From NCBI GenBank assembly GCA_031267175.1, contig JAIRZP010000051.1, positions 1 through 6,295 of the forward strand: a stretch of 6,295 nt of DNA. Reading direction: 5' to 3'. Below the pieces are notes generated by a model, which had not been told where the DNA came from, made no database searches, and saw only the letters and a list, made by a program, of their open reading frames with translations. Below are positions 4,904 to 6,295 of this stretch, in pieces. Position 1 is the first letter of the stretch; every line of letters begins with the position of its first letter. The position numbers and the translations under genes were made by a program. Source of the stretch: Coriobacteriales bacterium. Lineage in GTDB: Bacteria; Actinomycetota; Coriobacteriia; Coriobacteriales; UBA8131.

Positions 4904-5761
4904 ATGGAAACTACACCCCCTCAAAAAGGATCCGAAGGTGCCTCCCCAAAGGGAGCTCCCTCTGAGGATGCCCTGCGAAACAGTTCACAGGGCACTTCAC
5001 CAGACACTTCTCCCGACGCGCCCCCTCCCAAGCGCAAGATAAGCAACGCCGACAAGGCCAAGTTTGCCGGCTTATTGCTGTTTATCGCGCTTATGGTGAC
5101 CATAGGCGTGCTGTTGGTTCCCTACTACGAACACCTGACCACCGAAGAGGGGCGGCTGCAGCTGATAGAGGAAATTAAAGGGGCTGGCATCGCCGGCGTG
5201 GGAATCTGTTTGGGTCTCCAGTTTGTGCAGATAGTGGTAGCCTTTATCCCCGGGGAGGTCACTCAGCTCGCTATTGGAGCCATTTACGGGCCACTGCTGG
5301 GCAGCCTGATTACGGCGCTGGGGGCACTCATATCCAGCCTCTTCATCTTCTTTGTCGTGCGCAAGCTCGGGGGCCCCTTTGTACAGGGCATGATCGGCAC
5401 CAAGAACAGCAAGGTGCTTGATTTTCTGCATAAGGACCGCAACCTCAACGCCATCACCTTCATCCTCTTCCTGATTCCCGGGCTCCCCAAGGACGTGTTC
5501 ACCTACCTGTTCCCGCTCACGACGATACGGCCGCTCAACTTCTTTGTCCTCTCGACCCTGGGGAGGATACCGGGCATCGTTGCCAGTGCCTATATCGGAA
5601 GCGCCGCCGTGCAGGGCGACTATACTCAGGCCATCATCGTAGGCGTTATTGCCGGAGGGCTCGGGCTACTTGGCATCATCTTCAATAAGAGGATTATTGC
5701 CTTTGTGGATAAGGTTGAGAGCCATTTCAAGCGAAGCCGAACCAGGCAGAACACCGACTGA
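4904..5761 (+). CDS. VTT-domain (TVP38/TMEM64, DedA-related) integral membrane protein
   Basis: This 285-residue inner-membrane protein starts with a soluble, disordered-looking stretch rich in Pro, Ser and Thr (residues 1-42, with TSPDTSPDAP), then a basic patch (KRK, 43-45). Hydrophobic segments follow at about 54-72, 95-115, 120-151, 183-206, 212-237 and 242-261. VTT family marks are the re-entrant segment FIPGEVTQLAIGAIYGPLLG with E118, FFVVRKLGG near 149-157, FLIPGLPKD (189-197) and LGRIPG (219-224). Members of this superfamily include lipid scramblases and DedA proteins needed for envelope integrity. The substrate here is unknown. The ATG is the only reasonable start in frame, and no purine-rich ribosome site lies before it. 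The gene has its own candidate promoter and converges on ychF. Confidence 0.9.
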   Translation: METTPPQKGSEGASPKGAPSEDALRNSSQGTSPDTSPDAPPPKRKISNADKAKFAGLLLFIALMVTIGVLLVPYYEHLTTEEGRLQLIEEIKGAGIAGVGICLGLQFVQIVVAFIPGEVTQLAIGAIYGPLLGSLITALGALISSLFIFFVVRKLGGPFVQGMIGTKNSKVLDFLHKDRNLNAITFILFLIPGLPKDVFTYLFPLTTIRPLNFFVLSTLGRIPGIVASAYIGSAAVQGDYTQAIIVGVIAGGLGLLGIIFNKRIIAFVDKVESHFKRSRTRQNTD

Positions 5762-5769
5762 CGCGTATC

Positions 5770-6295
5770 TCAGCTGGTCTTGTTGAACTTGAAGTGCATG
5801 ACGTCGCCGTCCTGCACGATGTACTCCTTGCCTTCCTGCCGCAGTTTGCCTGCGGCACGCAGGCCAGCCTCTCCGCCGTAGGCAATATAGTCGGCAAAAC
5901 TGGCGGTCTCAGCCTTGATAAAGCCTTTCTCAAAATCGCTGTGAATGACGCCGGCTGCCTGGGGAGCCCTGGTACCAATGGGGATAGTCCAGGCCTTTAC
6001 CTCCATCTCTCCGGCCGTGAAGAACGACTGGAGCCCAAGCAGGCGATACGCCTCGCGCGCCAGGCGGTTAAGGCCGCTTTCTTCGAGGCCCAATGCCTCC
6101 AAGAACTCGGCCGCCGCTTCGGCGTCCTCAGCGGCAAGCTCGGCAATGTCAGCCTCGGCCTTGGCGGAGATGGGTACAACGGTGCTGCCTGCGAGCGTAC
6201 TGCCTGCTGCGGTAGGGCAGGTTTGCGAACCGTCTTCTGCGAGAGCCTGAACCTGCCCGTCAAAGCCTGCGATCTCATCCTCGCCAATATTGGCG
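5770..6295 (-). CDS. ychF: Redox-regulated ATPase YchF/OLA1, C-terminal half (5' end outside window)
   Basis: The minus strand is open from the right edge to a TGA at 5772-5770, giving the last 174 residues of a protein normally about 360 long. It begins with ANIGEDE, whose N-x-x-E (fragment residues 2 and 5) replaces the NKxD of GTPases and gives YchF its ATP preference. It continues through VVPISAKAEADIAEL, then FLEALGLEESGLNRL and YRLLGLQSFFTAG. It ends in the TGS domain (EVKAWTIPIGTRAPQAAGVIH, DFEKGFIKAE, GKEYIVQDGDVMHFKFN). YchF is a ribosome-associated P-loop ATPase of the TRAFAC class linked to stress and redox responses. A stretch before VVPISAK (EDGSQTCPTAAGSTLAGST) looks longer than the usual family linker. 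The gene ends 8 bases from the VTT stop, in convergent orientation. Confidence 0.96.
   Translation of the reverse strand, partial: ANIGEDEIAGFDGQVQALAEDGSQTCPTAAGSTLAGSTVVPISAKAEADIAELAAEDAEAAAEFLEALGLEESGLNRLAREAYRLLGLQSFFTAGEMEVKAWTIPIGTRAPQAAGVIHSDFEKGFIKAETASFADYIAYGGEAGLRAAGKLRQEGKEYIVQDGDVMHFKFNKTS
6181..6207 (-). repeat. ychF: Short tandem duplication within ychF
   Basis: On the minus strand, GCAGGCAGTACGCTC (6207-6193) is followed at once by GCAGGCAGCACC (6192-6181), encoding AGSTL then AGST. The copies agree at 10 of the 12 aligned bases. They lie in the loop that precedes VVPISAK and suggest the loop grew by slippage or local duplication. Confidence 0.6.

Overview
The window is about 6.3 kb of chromosomal bacterial DNA. 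A block of accessory genes (about 1-3072) lies beside a conserved housekeeping block (3098-6295). The pur genes, the VTT gene and ychF are GC-rich (36 of 60 bases are G or C in 3361-3420), while the DUF1016 gene and its leader are much more AT-rich (20 of 60 in 2221-2280). High GC, GTG and TTG starts with good Shine-Dalgarno sites, one gene with no visible Shine-Dalgarno site, and the gene families present would fit an actinobacterium, perhaps of the Coriobacteriia. That placement is an inference with low confidence.

Layout of the left block, all on the + strand: (i) the last 91 codons of a protein with a C-terminal winged helix, like the tails of AlbA_2/Schlafen-type ATP-binding proteins, containing a perfect 18-bp inverted repeat; (ii) a short region with an unrecognised 55-codon ORF; (iii) the first 17 codons of a DUF1697 gene, cut off and joined to (iv) an intact winged-helix (HTH_42) protein of the AlkZ/YcaQ DNA-glycosylase superfamily, starting at a TTG; (v) an AT-rich spacer with a candidate promoter and hairpin; (vi) a DUF1016/YhcG-type PD-(D/E)xK nuclease-like protein. 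These genes look like layered acquisitions rather than one operon. At least three concern nucleic-acid binding, repair or cleavage.

Right block: purM and purN overlap by 4 bases and encode the PurM (AIR synthetase) and PurN (GAR transformylase) steps of de novo purine synthesis. After a weak terminator candidate comes a VTT/TVP38-type membrane protein, whose start lacks a Shine-Dalgarno site and lies just downstream of a promoter-like element with nested symmetry. It converges, 8 bases from stop to stop, on ychF (- strand), which runs off the right end of the window.

No tRNA, rRNA, CRISPR array, transposase or complete insertion sequence was seen. No convincing new multi-gene system is visible. 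The points most worth a second look are the DUF1697/HTH_42 deletion junction, the DUF1016 gene placed directly in front of purM, the coding-region hairpin near the left end, and the promoter symmetry ahead of the VTT gene.
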